A DNA stretch of 64,000 bases from Rubripirellula sp. GTDB lineage: Bacteria; Planctomycetota; Planctomycetia; Pirellulales; Pirellulaceae. Shown one piece after another: positions 9,426 through 19,404 of this stretch. The stretch is from NCBI GenBank assembly GCA_012270065.1, contig JAAXJB010000039.1:283591-347590 (forward strand), written 5' to 3'. The translations under genes were made by a program, and so were the position numbers. A model generated the notes under the pieces. It worked only from the letters and a program-made list of their open reading frames with translations, did not search any database and was not told the DNA's origin. Position 1 is the stretch's first letter. Each line of letters opens with the position of its first letter.

Positions 9426-10538
9426 TCAACCGTTCTTCGCAGCAAAATCCTTCATGAAATTGGCCAGAGTCTCGGCACCTTCTCGAGACATTGCGTTGTA
9501 GATACTCGCTCTGATACCACCAACGCTACGATGACCTTTCAGATTCACCAACAGGTTCTCTGCTGCCTCTTCTAGAAAACGTGTTTGCATTTCATCATCA
9601 GGCAGCGTGAATGTAACATTCATCAACGAACGACACTCCGGAACAGCGTGTCCTTTGTAGAATCCATTACTGGCATCAATCGCATCGTAAACGAGACGTG
9701 ATTTTTCCTGATTCTGCTTTTCCATGGCATCCAAACCACCGATATCATCCGCTAACCAACGGGCAACTTTTCCCAGTACATAAATTGCAAACGTTGGAGG
9801 TGTATTCCACATGGAACCACCACCGGCATGATTTCGGTACTGGAGATATCCGGGCAATGATTCGCTGCCACGCTCAAGCAGATCACGTCGAATGACAACG
9901 ACCGTCACTCCGGCTGGCCCGGCATTCTTCTGGGCACAAGCGTAAATCATGCCATATTTATTGATGGGCAAAGGACGACACAAAAAATCACTCGACGCAT
10001 CACTGATCAGAGGAACTGATTCTGGGCATGTTGGCTCCTCGGGGAACTGAACCCCCTGAATCGTCTCGTTACTGCAATAGTACAAGTAGGCAGCGTCATC
10101 GCTTACCTGATAGTCACTTGCCGATGGAACACAGTTGAAATTCGTCTCGCTGGCATCATAAACGACATCGACGTTTCCTTCCTTGCGAGCCTCCGCAATG
10201 GCCTTCTTTCCCCAGGAACCAGTCAGGAGATACTGTGCCGTTGCTTCCGTGCCACGCAGAAGATTCGCCGGAATCATCGAAAACTGCAAAGCGGCTCCGC
10301 CCTGCAGGAAAAGCACAGCATATTCGTCAGACACACCCAGAAGAGATCGAAGAGTTGCCTCGGCCTGCTCAATGATTTCCACGAAGTGCTTACCGCGGTG
10401 GCTGAGTTCCATCAAAGAAGCACCAGCTCCGGGTAAGCAGAGAAACTCCTCCTGAACCTCCTGCAGCACTGACAACGGCAAGGCAGCGGGCCCGGCTGAA
10501 AAGTTGAAGGCTCGCTGAGAGGCAGCGTTATCACTCAT
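9426..10538 (-). CDS. serC: Phosphoserine aminotransferase
   Basis: The start MSDNAASQRAFNFSAGPAAL gives the typical N-terminus. The PLP lysine lies in ACAQKNAGPAG, the usual SerC motif. FNFSAGPAALP and SHRGKHFVEI are substrate- and cofactor-binding segments. The enzyme transfers the amino group of glutamate to 3-phosphohydroxypyruvate, just after SerA in the pathway. The ATG at 10536-10538 has AGGAAG upstream. The frame extends 21 codons further, but that part does not resemble the family. It precedes serA. Confidence 0.95.
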   Translation of the reverse strand: MSDNAASQRAFNFSAGPAALPLSVLQEVQEEFLCLPGAGASLMELSHRGKHFVEIIEQAEATLRSLLGVSDEYAVLFLQGGAALQFSMIPANLLRGTEATAQYLLTGSWGKKAIAEARKEGNVDVVYDASETNFNCVPSASDYQVSDDAAYLYYCSNETIQGVQFPEEPTCPESVPLISDASSDFLCRPLPINKYGMIYACAQKNAGPAGVTVVVIRRDLLERGSESLPGYLQYRNHAGGGSMWNTPPTFAIYVLGKVARWLADDIGGLDAMEKQNQEKSRLVYDAIDASNGFYKGHAVPECRSLMNVTFTLPDDEMQTRFLEEAAENLLVNLKGHRSVGGIRASIYNAMSREGAETLANFMKDFAAKNG

Positions 10539-10828
10539 TTTGGTGCTTCCTATCCTGAAAATACTGCTATCGAGATCTGATCTCGGCTTTGATGTGAACA
10601 ACCAGCGAGGATTCTATGCTCCGATTGTTCAGTCGGGAAGGTTGCGACAACCTGATAGGCCCAATCCTTTGTGAAACGCTGGAAAAACGCGTTGATTGCG
10701 ACCGAAATGGGAAAAAGCAGGTGGGAATTGCCCAAGTCCCGAACCCCCTCTGCACGCTTCATCAGCGTTCCCCGGAAACTCCTGCAAAATCGCCCATGCT
10801 GTTACTGGGGCTTTGTGACTCAGACCGG

Positions 10829-11380
10829 CTAAAAGCCAAACTCCTTCAGCCACGCATCCACCTGCTGCTCATTGACAACCGGATCTGTCTTCTCTGCATC
10901 ATCAACTCCCCTCCCCTGCCCTGCTCGCTTTTGCGACTTGCAAGCCGACGCAACTCTGCCCTCCAGCAGATCGTCCAACCAGGGTTGTGAATCCGAAAAA
11001 CTGCAGCCCCGACGCTTGGCCGCTGCCTGCACACGATGATCTGACGACACAACCATCAGAGAACCGGGAGCCGAATGCGAGGCGATCATTTCTTCAAGTA
11101 GATCATCAGCTTCAGGATAATCGACAGCGAATCTCACCATCACACCCTCGACCATAAAACTGCTTGGACGTCCCGCAGGCGGAGCTTCCGCATCGAAGAC
11201 AACGCATGTGCGTTGCTTTTGCAAGTCAGTCAAATGGTCCACCAATCTGCGCACGAGGTTCATTCGCTCTCGCTGGAGCCAACGGCCGTCACGGTCCCGA
11301 CTTGGTGCGGCAACCGGCGCTACAACGTTATAACCGTCAATCAGCAATAACAGGGACAACGATTCAACTCCTGAAAACAA
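10829..11380 (-). CDS. NYN-domain (YacP-like) RNase-type protein
   Basis: The 183 residues begin with LLLIDGYNVV, the first acidic motif of the YacP/NYN PIN-like nuclease family. TCVVFDAEAPP and VSSDHRVQAAAKRRG follow, with conserved aspartates at the metal site. Homologues such as Bacillus YacP/Rae1 cleave mRNA at the ribosome. The C-terminal part after about 140 is charged and ends WLKEFGF. It stands alone between serC and a 320-base gap. The assignment to the family is good; the RNA target is unknown. Confidence 0.8.
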   Translation of the reverse strand: MFSGVESLSLLLLIDGYNVVAPVAAPSRDRDGRWLQRERMNLVRRLVDHLTDLQKQRTCVVFDAEAPPAGRPSSFMVEGVMVRFAVDYPEADDLLEEMIASHSAPGSLMVVSSDHRVQAAAKRRGCSFSDSQPWLDDLLEGRVASACKSQKRAGQGRGVDDAEKTDPVVNEQQVDAWLKEFGF

Positions 11381-11703
11381 AACACACGTTCAACGTAGTT
11401 GATCCATGTCCGCCCACCGACAGACCGTCCGACAATCTGGCACAAGTAATCACTGGTGCCTTGGAACCGATTAACTCAACTAATGAGGTTAACTTGATGT
11501 TAACAGACCCTGGGATTGAAAAAGCTAATTTTTTGCATATCAGGTAGATAACTGACATCACACCGGATCATTGCCTTTGTCTGACAGAATCATGAATTCC
11601 ACTTTCGATTTATCCATCGATGAAAATCACAGATCCACTGTGCTGCCCGCATGCGAGAGATATGGCAATTGAAATCCCACGACAATCCGATGATCGACGA
11701 ATA
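11381..11703. other. Intergenic region upstream of the NYN gene
   Basis: About 320 bases. Two GTTAAC palindromes at 11488-11493 and 11499-11504, 11 bases apart centre to centre, lie about 110 bases before the NYN start. This is one helical turn and could be a repressor site. No gene or terminator was seen. Confidence 0.35.
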
Positions 11704-12600
11704 TCAGTCCAGCTCTTGCAATACTTTGGTCTCAGGACCGGCATAGAAGCTAACGACGCTGTAACAGAAAAAAGTCACAACTGCAGCGGCAAGAATTGAT
11801 GCGCCAAGAAATTTCCCACGCTCCCAGATACCATCGCTGTCAGCACTGGGACGCGACGGCGTGGATCGGCGTGACTTGAAAATTGAACGCGATTTTCGCG
11901 AATCCAACTTCCCGGTTTTTTCTGCAAGCGTGGTCGAACTTCGCTTTATTTCCGACGGCGACGCATGTCGGACTTTCTCCTGCTCATCCTCACTGACCAC
12001 CGTCTCATGATCAACTTCCTGTAGAGCATCCGAGGCTTGACTCTGCGTCTGTGTGTCGTTCTTCCCCACCGCTGAGCGAATGGTCTGATATCGCTTTTCC
12101 TGATCTGCGTTATCCTCGGCTTCCAGAAAGTCAACGACATCAAAGTTCTGCCAAGCTTTCCCACTCAAAATTGCTTGAGCGGCTTCTGAATCATCAGATT
12201 CGTCAACCAAACGACTCTCACGAGCAGGGATCGATTCAGATTCGATGACCGCGTTTACACACGAAACGGTAAAAACGACCTTGCCGCAACGCAGGTGATC
12301 ACTTTCACTCAAGTCATACCATCTCCCCGACTCAATTCTTTCATCATTCAGGAATGTTCCAGCAGTGCTATTGAGGTCAAGCAAACGCAACACTCCTCCA
12401 TCATTATGCAAAAGGCAGTGTCGTCGACTGACTGAGCGACTTTTAGGTCGGACCTGACATTCTTTATGTCGACCGATCATGTAGTAACCAGTCTGCAAGG
12501 GTGCTTCCAGACCTGCACGGCTACCAACCGCCAAGACAAGTCGAAACAGTTTTGCATCTGGACTTGTTAGTCGAAGCACTTGATTCCCACACCGATACAA
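11704..12600 (-). CDS. FHA-domain membrane protein
   Basis: The 298 residues start with a forkhead-associated domain at about 38-110. It shows GRHKECQV, the phosphothreonine-binding RSVSRRHCLL and LDLNSTAGTFLNDERI. A long charged, Ser/Glu-rich linker follows. One membrane span near the C-terminus (FLGASILAAAVVTFFCYSVV) leaves a short tail outside. The domain binds phosphothreonine peptides. Because the kinase gene ends 32 bases before it on the same strand, the protein is probably its substrate or reader. The start is a TTG (12598-12600); no ATG is in frame. Confidence 0.82.
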   Translation of the reverse strand: MYRCGNQVLRLTSPDAKLFRLVLAVGSRAGLEAPLQTGYYMIGRHKECQVRPKSRSVSRRHCLLHNDGGVLRLLDLNSTAGTFLNDERIESGRWYDLSESDHLRCGKVVFTVSCVNAVIESESIPARESRLVDESDDSEAAQAILSGKAWQNFDVVDFLEAEDNADQEKRYQTIRSAVGKNDTQTQSQASDALQEVDHETVVSEDEQEKVRHASPSEIKRSSTTLAEKTGKLDSRKSRSIFKSRRSTPSRPSADSDGIWERGKFLGASILAAAVVTFFCYSVVSFYAGPETKVLQELD

Positions 12601-12632
12601 AAATCCACGATTATCCTCATTTCCAATGAAAA

Positions 12633-14123
12633 CTAACGATCCACGACAATGATGCTCTTGCCTTCCTCAGTGGCCTTCAATCGCACCGGCACATTGGTAT
12701 CCGATCGCATCGCTGTATAGAAAACGGCCACCAGAACTACGATTAAAGCGATGACTGCCAACGCCAAACCAACTCCCAACAACACAGCCTGTGTCGAACC
12801 AGACTCAAAGGTTCTCTTTTCTTTCTTCGCTGCGGAGTGATTGGAATTTACCGAGTGATTTACCGGGAAATGATTCATCCCAGCGTTTTGTTTTGTCATC
12901 TCATCCGAGGACTGGCTGATCGGAAGATTGGCAAAATCAAAAACGTCGTCATCCAATAATCCACTGGCTTCAACACCATCAAACAAAGCCGCATCTTCCA
13001 GGGTGTTTCCAGCAACGAAAGATCGGTCAACCGCAGTATCACCAGCTGCAACTATTTTTTGTCGCGGAGCGGGTGATGATTCATGGGTAACGAGTAACGC
13101 GAGTCTCTGAAATTGCGACAACAATTCACCTGTCGACTTCGGCCTGTCCTGCGGTCGCTTTGCTGTCATGCGTTCGATCAAATCAGCTAGCACCTGAGGG
13201 CAATCGGGTCGCAACTCACGCACATATGGTATCGGGATAGTTTGATGCTTCGCCAGTTTCTGCGCTGCCGTGCCGTCGAACGGTGTTCGCCCTGTCAACA
13301 TATAAAATGCCGTGCATCCAAGCGAATAGATATCCGCTGTACAGTCGACAGTCTTCTCATCGATTGCCTGCTCCGGTGAAACGAAATCAGCCGTGCCCAT
13401 CAATTTTTTCCGGATAGTTTCACTTTCACTTCCGAACCCGATCCGTGCCAACCCCAAATCACTCAACTTGACTACACCATCAGTGCGAAGGAGCAAATTG
13501 GAAGGTTTAATATCCCGGTGTACGATTCCGCGCTCATGTGCATGAATCAAACCAAGTGTCGCCTGCAACAGCACATCAACCGTGTCACCCACGCTCATGA
13601 CACCATCTCGCTGAACCCTCAGATGCATGTCTACACCATCGACATACTCCATCACGATGTACAGTTTGTCGCCAACCTCGGCAAAGTCATAAGCTCGAAC
13701 GATGTTTTGGTGATCCAATTGAGCACACGCCCGCGCTTCCGACTTGAACAACTCAATTCTTCTTCGATCTCTACTTGCTTCTGGTGGCAGGATTTTCAGA
13801 GCCATCAAGCGTTTCATCACCACGTGCTCGCCAAGATAGACGACCCCCATCCCACCTTTTCCCAGGGGTCGCAAAAGGCGGTAAGTACCAAGTTGGAAAC
13901 CACCGTTTTTACCGGCCAACAGTTTGGTACTCTGCCACTTGGTGAGCACGCCGGCGCCCACCAGTCCCGTAGCGATTCGCTCAGGGGTGAACTGGTCACT
14001 TTCCGTAAGCAGTGAAGCCACAACCTTCTTGATGTCATCGAGTTCCAACAGACCGGCATCAAGCGTTCGTTTTACGAAAGCCCGCGTTGGTTCATCAAGT
14101 ATTGGTGTAACTTCGGCTTGCAT
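12633..14123 (-). CDS. Membrane-anchored Ser/Thr protein kinase
   Basis: An N-terminal segment of about 75 residues, common in planctomycete kinases, precedes the kinase domain. The domain shows a glycine loop (GKGGMGVVYLGE, about 88-99), Lys110 in ALKIL, catalytic HRDIKPSN near 202, and DLG in place of DFG near 222. The activation loop runs to TADFVSPEQA. A linker of about 100 residues leads to a single span (VLLGVGLALAVIALIVVLVA) and a short outer tail. The start at 14121-14123 follows AGGGGAG; the frame is open 21 codons further up. It probably phosphorylates threonine on partners including the adjacent FHA protein. Confidence 0.92.
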   Translation of the reverse strand: MQAEVTPILDEPTRAFVKRTLDAGLLELDDIKKVVASLLTESDQFTPERIATGLVGAGVLTKWQSTKLLAGKNGGFQLGTYRLLRPLGKGGMGVVYLGEHVVMKRLMALKILPPEASRDRRRIELFKSEARACAQLDHQNIVRAYDFAEVGDKLYIVMEYVDGVDMHLRVQRDGVMSVGDTVDVLLQATLGLIHAHERGIVHRDIKPSNLLLRTDGVVKLSDLGLARIGFGSESETIRKKLMGTADFVSPEQAIDEKTVDCTADIYSLGCTAFYMLTGRTPFDGTAAQKLAKHQTIPIPYVRELRPDCPQVLADLIERMTAKRPQDRPKSTGELLSQFQRLALLVTHESSPAPRQKIVAAGDTAVDRSFVAGNTLEDAALFDGVEASGLLDDDVFDFANLPISQSSDEMTKQNAGMNHFPVNHSVNSNHSAAKKEKRTFESGSTQAVLLGVGLALAVIALIVVLVAVFYTAMRSDTNVPVRLKATEEGKSIIVVDR

Positions 14124-14359
14124 ACTCTCCCCTGGCAAGTGTGCTCGAGCGTCGCCAACAAAGCATTTGACGGCACTCGTCAACATTCACATTTTAGCAA
14201 TCGTCAAGCAGAACGCTTAGCCTTGAAGATTCCACTGTCGTGCGAAAACGCGGAGATTCACGCCATAGTGTTTTAAGTTTCTGTTAACTTGTCGTGAAGC
14301 AAGCCGTCGGCCTTCAAACATGGGTCACTTTACCGGCAAACAGACAGTCCGCGCCCCGC

Positions 14360-15151
14360 TCACCTATCTTCAAGCAAGACAGAATCGGGGTAGTCCACAC
14401 GCAACAGAAACAAACCTTGAGGTGGAGCCGTTGGCCCCGCAACATCACGATTACGAGCAGCCAGAATCTGATCGATCCAAGCCGCTTCATACTTGCCGCG
14501 CCCCACCTCAACCAGAGTACCAACGATATTGCGCACCATGTTGTAAAGAAATCCGTCGGCTTCCACCTCGATGATCAGCCGATAGGTTTTGTCGTCCACC
14601 TCGGTGAGAGTCAAGTCACAAGCTTTGACATTTCGCACGGTGGTTTTTCTCTCCGCACCAGCTGCCTGAAAACTCTTGAAGTCATGCTTTCCGACGAGCA
14701 ACTGAGCCGCCAAACGCATCTCTTCAAAATCCAGCCTACCATGAAGATGCCAATGGTACCGATAGTCGAACGCATCTCTCACTCCACCGATCTGCAACTG
14801 ATAGCGATAGCGTTTTCCAACGGCATCACGTATAGCATGAAATCCATGTCGCGCCTCCTCAACACGCCGAACAACGATGGACTCGGGTAGATGAGTGTTC
14901 AATGCCCTCATCAAATGCTCAGGTGAATCCCGCCAAGGCAACTCACAACTGGCAACCTGTGCATGGGCATGAACTCCAGCGTCCGTGCGGCCACTGCCAA
15001 CGACATTAGTTTCATTACCAGACAATATCTGGAATGCATGCTGAAGATGCCCCTGAACAGTTGGCTGATTTGGCTGAATCTGCCAACCCGCGAAATGCGT
15101 TCCGTCATACGAAATCGTCAATTTGAAAGCGCGAGACGCATTGGCATTCAT
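14360..15151 (-). CDS. truA: tRNA pseudouridine(38-40) synthase TruA
   Basis: The 263 residues have LTISYDGTHFAGWQIQPNQP near the start and the catalytic motif GSGRTDAGVHA with Asp57. VEADGFLYNMVRNIVGTLVE lies near the end. The enzyme converts uridines 38-40 of the tRNA anticodon arm to pseudouridine. The length is that of the family. It starts six bases after asd and is probably cotranscribed with it. Confidence 0.95.
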   Translation of the reverse strand: MNANASRAFKLTISYDGTHFAGWQIQPNQPTVQGHLQHAFQILSGNETNVVGSGRTDAGVHAHAQVASCELPWRDSPEHLMRALNTHLPESIVVRRVEEARHGFHAIRDAVGKRYRYQLQIGGVRDAFDYRYHWHLHGRLDFEEMRLAAQLLVGKHDFKSFQAAGAERKTTVRNVKACDLTLTEVDDKTYRLIIEVEADGFLYNMVRNIVGTLVEVGRGKYEAAWIDQILAARNRDVAGPTAPPQGLFLLRVDYPDSVLLEDR

Positions 15152-15157
15152 TCGACG

Positions 15158-16183
15158 TTATTTCTTCTCGGCCGACATTGCAGCCCGCTCCACAAGCAAT
15201 TCTGCGATCTGAACTGCGTTCGTCGCTGCACCTTTGCGAAGGTTGTCGCTCACACACCAGAATGCAATTCCGTTGCTGCAGCTCAGATCCTCCCGGATGC
15301 GTCCCACAAACACGTCGTCTTTGCCATCACAATCTCGTGGCATGGGATAAAGCTGTTGATCAAGATTGTCAACGACCGTGACTCCCGGGGCTCGCTGGAA
15401 CAGTTCGCAGGCTTCATCAACCGACAATGGTTTCTCGGTTTCCACGAGAATCGATTCACTATGCCCAATCGTAACTGGAACCCGAACACAGGTTGGACAA
15501 ACCTGGATATCTTCGTCACCCATGATTTTGCGAGTTTCGTACACCATCTTCATTTCTTCGCTGGTGTAACCTTGATATTTCTCTGACCCGATCTGGGGTA
15601 TCAGATTGAAACCGATCGGATGCTGAAACGTCCTCGGGGGATGCAGTTTCCCTGCCAGTTCACTTCGCACACTTTCATACAACTCCTCATTACCAGCGAG
15701 CCCTGCTCCGCTAGTCGCCTGATAAGTGCTTACAACCACTCGCTTGACCTTTGCCGCCGAATGCAATGGAGCAAGCGCAACCACCATCTGCGTCGTGCTG
15801 CAGTTGGGACTGGCAATGATGCCTGAATGGTTATCGACGGCCTCGGGATTCACCTCGGGAACAATCAGTGGAACGCTGGGATCCATTCTCCAGAAACCAC
15901 TTTCATCCACAACAACGGCACCAGCATCGACTGCCCAAGGGGCGAATTCTGCCGACACTTCGTCGGGCGTACTGGCAATGACAAGATCAACATCGCTGAA
16001 GGCAGATGGCTCAAGCAATTCGACCACAAGAGTTTTTCCGCCAACAGTTACCTCGCGTCCAACGGACCGTTCAGACGCCAGAAGCTTCAAGTGCTTGTAG
16101 GGGAATTTTCTTTGTTCGAGCGTTTCCAGAACAATGCGACCTACGGCTCCCGTCGCTCCAACCAGTGCTAATGTTTCGTACAC
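15158..16183 (-). CDS. asd: Aspartate-semialdehyde dehydrogenase
   Basis: The 341 residues start with a dinucleotide-binding loop (ALVGATGAVGRIVLE). The active-site Cys128 lies in SPNCSTTQM. The enzyme reduces aspartyl phosphate to aspartate semialdehyde for lysine/diaminopimelate, threonine and methionine synthesis. The region HSESILVETEK and the end (NLRKGAATNAVQIAELLV) fit the bacterial Asd family. It is first of a two-gene unit with truA. Confidence 0.95.
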   Translation of the reverse strand: MYETLALVGATGAVGRIVLETLEQRKFPYKHLKLLASERSVGREVTVGGKTLVVELLEPSAFSDVDLVIASTPDEVSAEFAPWAVDAGAVVVDESGFWRMDPSVPLIVPEVNPEAVDNHSGIIASPNCSTTQMVVALAPLHSAAKVKRVVVSTYQATSGAGLAGNEELYESVRSELAGKLHPPRTFQHPIGFNLIPQIGSEKYQGYTSEEMKMVYETRKIMGDEDIQVCPTCVRVPVTIGHSESILVETEKPLSVDEACELFQRAPGVTVVDNLDQQLYPMPRDCDGKDDVFVGRIREDLSCSNGIAFWCVSDNLRKGAATNAVQIAELLVERAAMSAEKK

Positions 16184-16293
16184 AGTAATACGTGTTTCAA
16201 AGAGGGATGATCAAGATAAAAAACATGGTGCCCTTTCGGACCCGGTAAAAAGCGGAAGCACAAATGCGTCCGCTGTTGACTTGGCGTGTCAAA

Positions 16294-17472
16294 TCATTGC
16301 GATTTTTTAATGGCCTCCGGCAGACTCTTGTCTACCTGCCCAACCACACCTCGACCACCCAACAGGCGAGCTTCTACATCATCAACGACCTCTTCTGCAT
16401 TGGCTTTCCAGAAGTTTTCAATGGCCTTGTCGGACAGCGGCTGATAGGAACGAAACAAACGAAACCCGATTCCCCGGGCTGGATCATTCGTGAACCACCA
16501 AGGGCTTTTGGGGAAATTCGGATCTTCTTCCTTCCACTCTTCATCATCCGAAGAAAGCCGGGCAGCACTCCTCAACTGTTCCGGATCCATTTCCCACGAA
16601 CCGCCACGAATGACAACCGGCGAGGATGTTTCGGGCCATACCACCAGCTCTGTTGCATTCAATGGCTTTCCCTTGTCAAAGGTTGTGTACCCGTCCTCGG
16701 TATACGCATTCACCGTCAATTCAGCCACACTGCCGTGCATGTCATACAGACCAAACGCATTCGGTTTTTTGGTACCAACGGGTAAGGTGCCATCCTCCGC
16801 GTTATCAAAATACCAGGCGTAATCATCAATCTGGTCAGCATTTTTTCCCCAACTGTAGGCTGTGTCCGTCCCCGCGCGACACGAGTATTCCCACTCTGCT
16901 TCAGTCGGAATCCTGTATTGTTGACCAAGAATTCGACTTAACCATTTTGTGTACTGCTGAGCCGAATACTGAGTCATGGAAACAGCAGGCTGATTCGGTT
17001 CTTCACCATATTCGTACGTGTAACTTGGGTCGTAGAGTGGTGTTGGTGCTGTGATTGCATCAACAGCATCAACCTCGACTACTCGAAAACCACGCCCCTC
17101 GAATTCTTTGAAGATATCGTAGAGCTTCATGAATTCCTTGTACTCAGCCCAACTCACCTCTTTCTCACCCACCCACATAGGATCCACTGTGACGTCTAGC
17201 TGAGGACCTTCATCGTCTCCCCGATCCGCTTCATTTTCAGGACTCCCAATTTTGAAGGTTCCTCCCGGCACAGGTATCATGCGAAAGGTTACCTCACTGC
17301 CTGGAATCGTTACCTCATACGGGACCATGTACCCATTGGCTACCTTGACGCTTGGCCCGTCTTCGGGCTTGACCTTTGACATCCCCGGCTCAGCACTCGC
17401 CCCTTCCTTCGCCTGAAGGCACGGGCACAGAAAAACGGAGAGCAGACAAAAAATGTAAGCAGACAAACGCAT
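16294..17472 (-). CDS. Secreted SUMF1/formylglycine-generating-enzyme-like protein without catalytic cysteines
   Basis: A signal peptide (MRLSAYIFCLLSVFLCPCLQ) is followed by an FGE-sulfatase domain. MIPVPGGTFKIGSPENE opens it, then RIPTEAEWEYSCRAGTD, GLYDMHGSVAELTVNAY and RGGSWEMDPEQLRSAARL. In true formylglycine-generating enzymes the last segment carries the two copper-binding cysteines; here both positions are other residues. The usual GNVWEW is GSVAEL. It is therefore probably a structural or binding member of the family, not a sulfatase activator. The start at 17470-17472 was chosen for the signal peptide; the frame is open to 17568. Confidence 0.82.
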   Translation of the reverse strand: MRLSAYIFCLLSVFLCPCLQAKEGASAEPGMSKVKPEDGPSVKVANGYMVPYEVTIPGSEVTFRMIPVPGGTFKIGSPENEADRGDDEGPQLDVTVDPMWVGEKEVSWAEYKEFMKLYDIFKEFEGRGFRVVEVDAVDAITAPTPLYDPSYTYEYGEEPNQPAVSMTQYSAQQYTKWLSRILGQQYRIPTEAEWEYSCRAGTDTAYSWGKNADQIDDYAWYFDNAEDGTLPVGTKKPNAFGLYDMHGSVAELTVNAYTEDGYTTFDKGKPLNATELVVWPETSSPVVIRGGSWEMDPEQLRSAARLSSDDEEWKEEDPNFPKSPWWFTNDPARGIGFRLFRSYQPLSDKAIENFWKANAEEVVDDVEARLLGGRGVVGQVDKSLPEAIKKSQ

Positions 17473-17787
17473 TGCTGGTGATCCAATGGGAAATTGAAAC
17501 AGGTCACGAAAATCAAACACGGCGAGAGCCGTAAATGCGATGCTCCCGTTGAGAACGAAGCAGAACACATCAGCCCGGAAACCGCCGTGACCTCCATCTT
17601 ACTTGGTATTGCCCCATTTGATGAAGGTCTGAGACAGTCAAGTCGCAGAATTTCACATGGAAGAGACCGATTCTGACGGGATTGCATTCAACATGCAGAA
17701 ACCGCCGGCAAGATTTTCTTGGTGCATCAAGTCAGACCCATGGCAGCCAACACCCCGATGAATAACATCCGTCAGCCGATCACGGCA
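17473..17787. other. Intergenic region between htrA-like and SUMF1-like genes
   Basis: About 315 bases downstream of the protease and upstream of the SUMF1-like gene. No gene, terminator or clear promoter boxes were seen. Confidence 0.35.
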
Positions 17788-19404
17788 TCACGGTTGATTT
17801 AACATTTCAGGTCTGGCCCCCAAAACGACCTTCACCGTCAACGGGACTCCATTTCTGACGACCTTCAAGTTGATGTCAGATCCAGCCAACGAGGCACCGA
17901 TCAGACGCATCAAGTGTGGCAGATCTCTGACATTCTTATCATCAACGGAAAGAATGTGATCTCCCAACTTCAAGCCCGCTACGGCAGCTGGCGAAGACTC
18001 GTTCGTCAACCCACTGATAACAGCACCACGCATACGCCGATCATCGCCAACAAGCTCATCTTCCTGAGCCTCGCTTAGCCTGACACCCAACCAGCCCCGA
18101 TCAACTCGACCAATCTCCCTGATCCGCTCATAAACCTGTCTGGCGACATTGCTGGGCACTGCGAAACTCACTCCCTGATAACTCTCACCAACAATGGCCG
18201 TATTGATTCCGACCAAAGCCCCGCGCGCATCGACCAGAGGTCCACCACTATTGCCCGGATTCACAGCAACGTCACTCTGCATGAAATCCTGATAATGAGT
18301 GCTATCTTCCACCAGACGGTGCTTCCCACTGAGAATGCCAAATGTGACCGTCTGATCCAAGCCAAAGGGACTACCCACAGCCCAAACCGGGGTACCCACG
18401 CGGCAACGATCACTGTCGCCCCAGACAATTGGAATCAAACCTTCCGCCTCAACTTTCAAGACAGCCAGGTCAGTCTGCTTGTCCGTACCGACAACATCAG
18501 CTTTCAATCTCCTGCCATCACCCAAAGTCACATGAATCTCAGAGCTGTCTACGACAACATGACGATTCGTTAACAAGAAACCATCCTTTGAGACAATCAC
18601 TCCGCTGCCCTGATCGGTCCTGGGGGTGTAAAGAGGAATGACCCGCCCCTGAATGCTCAGATCTGAAACCGACGAGGCCTGCTTTACATCAATGTGAACA
18701 ACACTTGGACCGACAGCAGAAGTAACCATCTGGTAAGCACGACTGAGCGTATCCAGAGAAACATTTCGCAAACCCTCTGAACCGGATTCATACTCCGCAC
18801 GCAGTTCGCCACGATGCCAGCTGTATCGAATTTCTTCCACAACCTGAGGAACGAAATATCGCACGGCCACCAACATCAATGCCAGCGTCGCAAGCAGGAA
18901 AAGACTCTGCCGCAATGGATCCTGCTTGTCGGACTGCCTACTCGATGCCCCGGCTTGCTCAACGGATCCTGGATCCAAGTCATGCTTGACTGGCAAGTCT
19001 GACGAAACACCATCGTCACTGCGGTGCAACTTGGGATGATCCTTCGTTCTGATCAGTCCACTAATCGCGGATTCGCTTCCCTCGCCGGCAGGAAATTCGT
19101 TCGGAGCAAACCTGTCAGAATTATCTTTCGACACCCCAACCTGATCAGTGAAATGATCAAACGAACTGGCAGCCTGAGAAAAAGGTTTCAGCGGATCTTC
19201 CAATTCAACATCGCGGCAGTCCACTGAAGGTATATCGTGAGAAGCACCTGGGTGTGGCGATGGCTCCAAATGCTCCATTTTGCGATACTCTAGGCCCTCG
19301 TTGTCTCTTGACTCATATCCCTCGGCAGCGTCATTGGGATGAAAGTTATCCACGACATCACCGTGTTCCGCTTCAGATCGGCTATCAGGTGAATCATGAT
19401 TCAT
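17788..19404 (-). CDS. HtrA/DegP-type serine protease with cytoplasmic extension
   Basis: The 538 residues begin with about 165 polar residues without a recognisable domain. A membrane span follows (SLFLLATLALMLVAVRYFV, 167-185), then a trypsin-like protease and one PDZ domain. The catalytic triad is visible: His282 in LTNRHVV, Asp312 in TDLAVLKV and Ser386 in NPGNSGGPL. The PDZ domain starts at GWLGVRLSEAQEDEL. It is anchored with the protease outside the cytoplasm and should degrade or sense misfolded envelope proteins. The long N-terminal cytoplasmic segment is unusual for DegP and could link it to internal signalling. It is transcribed away from the plus-strand gene at 19748. Confidence 0.9.
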   Translation of the reverse strand: MNHDSPDSRSEAEHGDVVDNFHPNDAAEGYESRDNEGLEYRKMEHLEPSPHPGASHDIPSVDCRDVELEDPLKPFSQAASSFDHFTDQVGVSKDNSDRFAPNEFPAGEGSESAISGLIRTKDHPKLHRSDDGVSSDLPVKHDLDPGSVEQAGASSRQSDKQDPLRQSLFLLATLALMLVAVRYFVPQVVEEIRYSWHRGELRAEYESGSEGLRNVSLDTLSRAYQMVTSAVGPSVVHIDVKQASSVSDLSIQGRVIPLYTPRTDQGSGVIVSKDGFLLTNRHVVVDSSEIHVTLGDGRRLKADVVGTDKQTDLAVLKVEAEGLIPIVWGDSDRCRVGTPVWAVGSPFGLDQTVTFGILSGKHRLVEDSTHYQDFMQSDVAVNPGNSGGPLVDARGALVGINTAIVGESYQGVSFAVPSNVARQVYERIREIGRVDRGWLGVRLSEAQEDELVGDDRRMRGAVISGLTNESSPAAVAGLKLGDHILSVDDKNVRDLPHLMRLIGASLAGSDINLKVVRNGVPLTVKVVLGARPEMLNQP

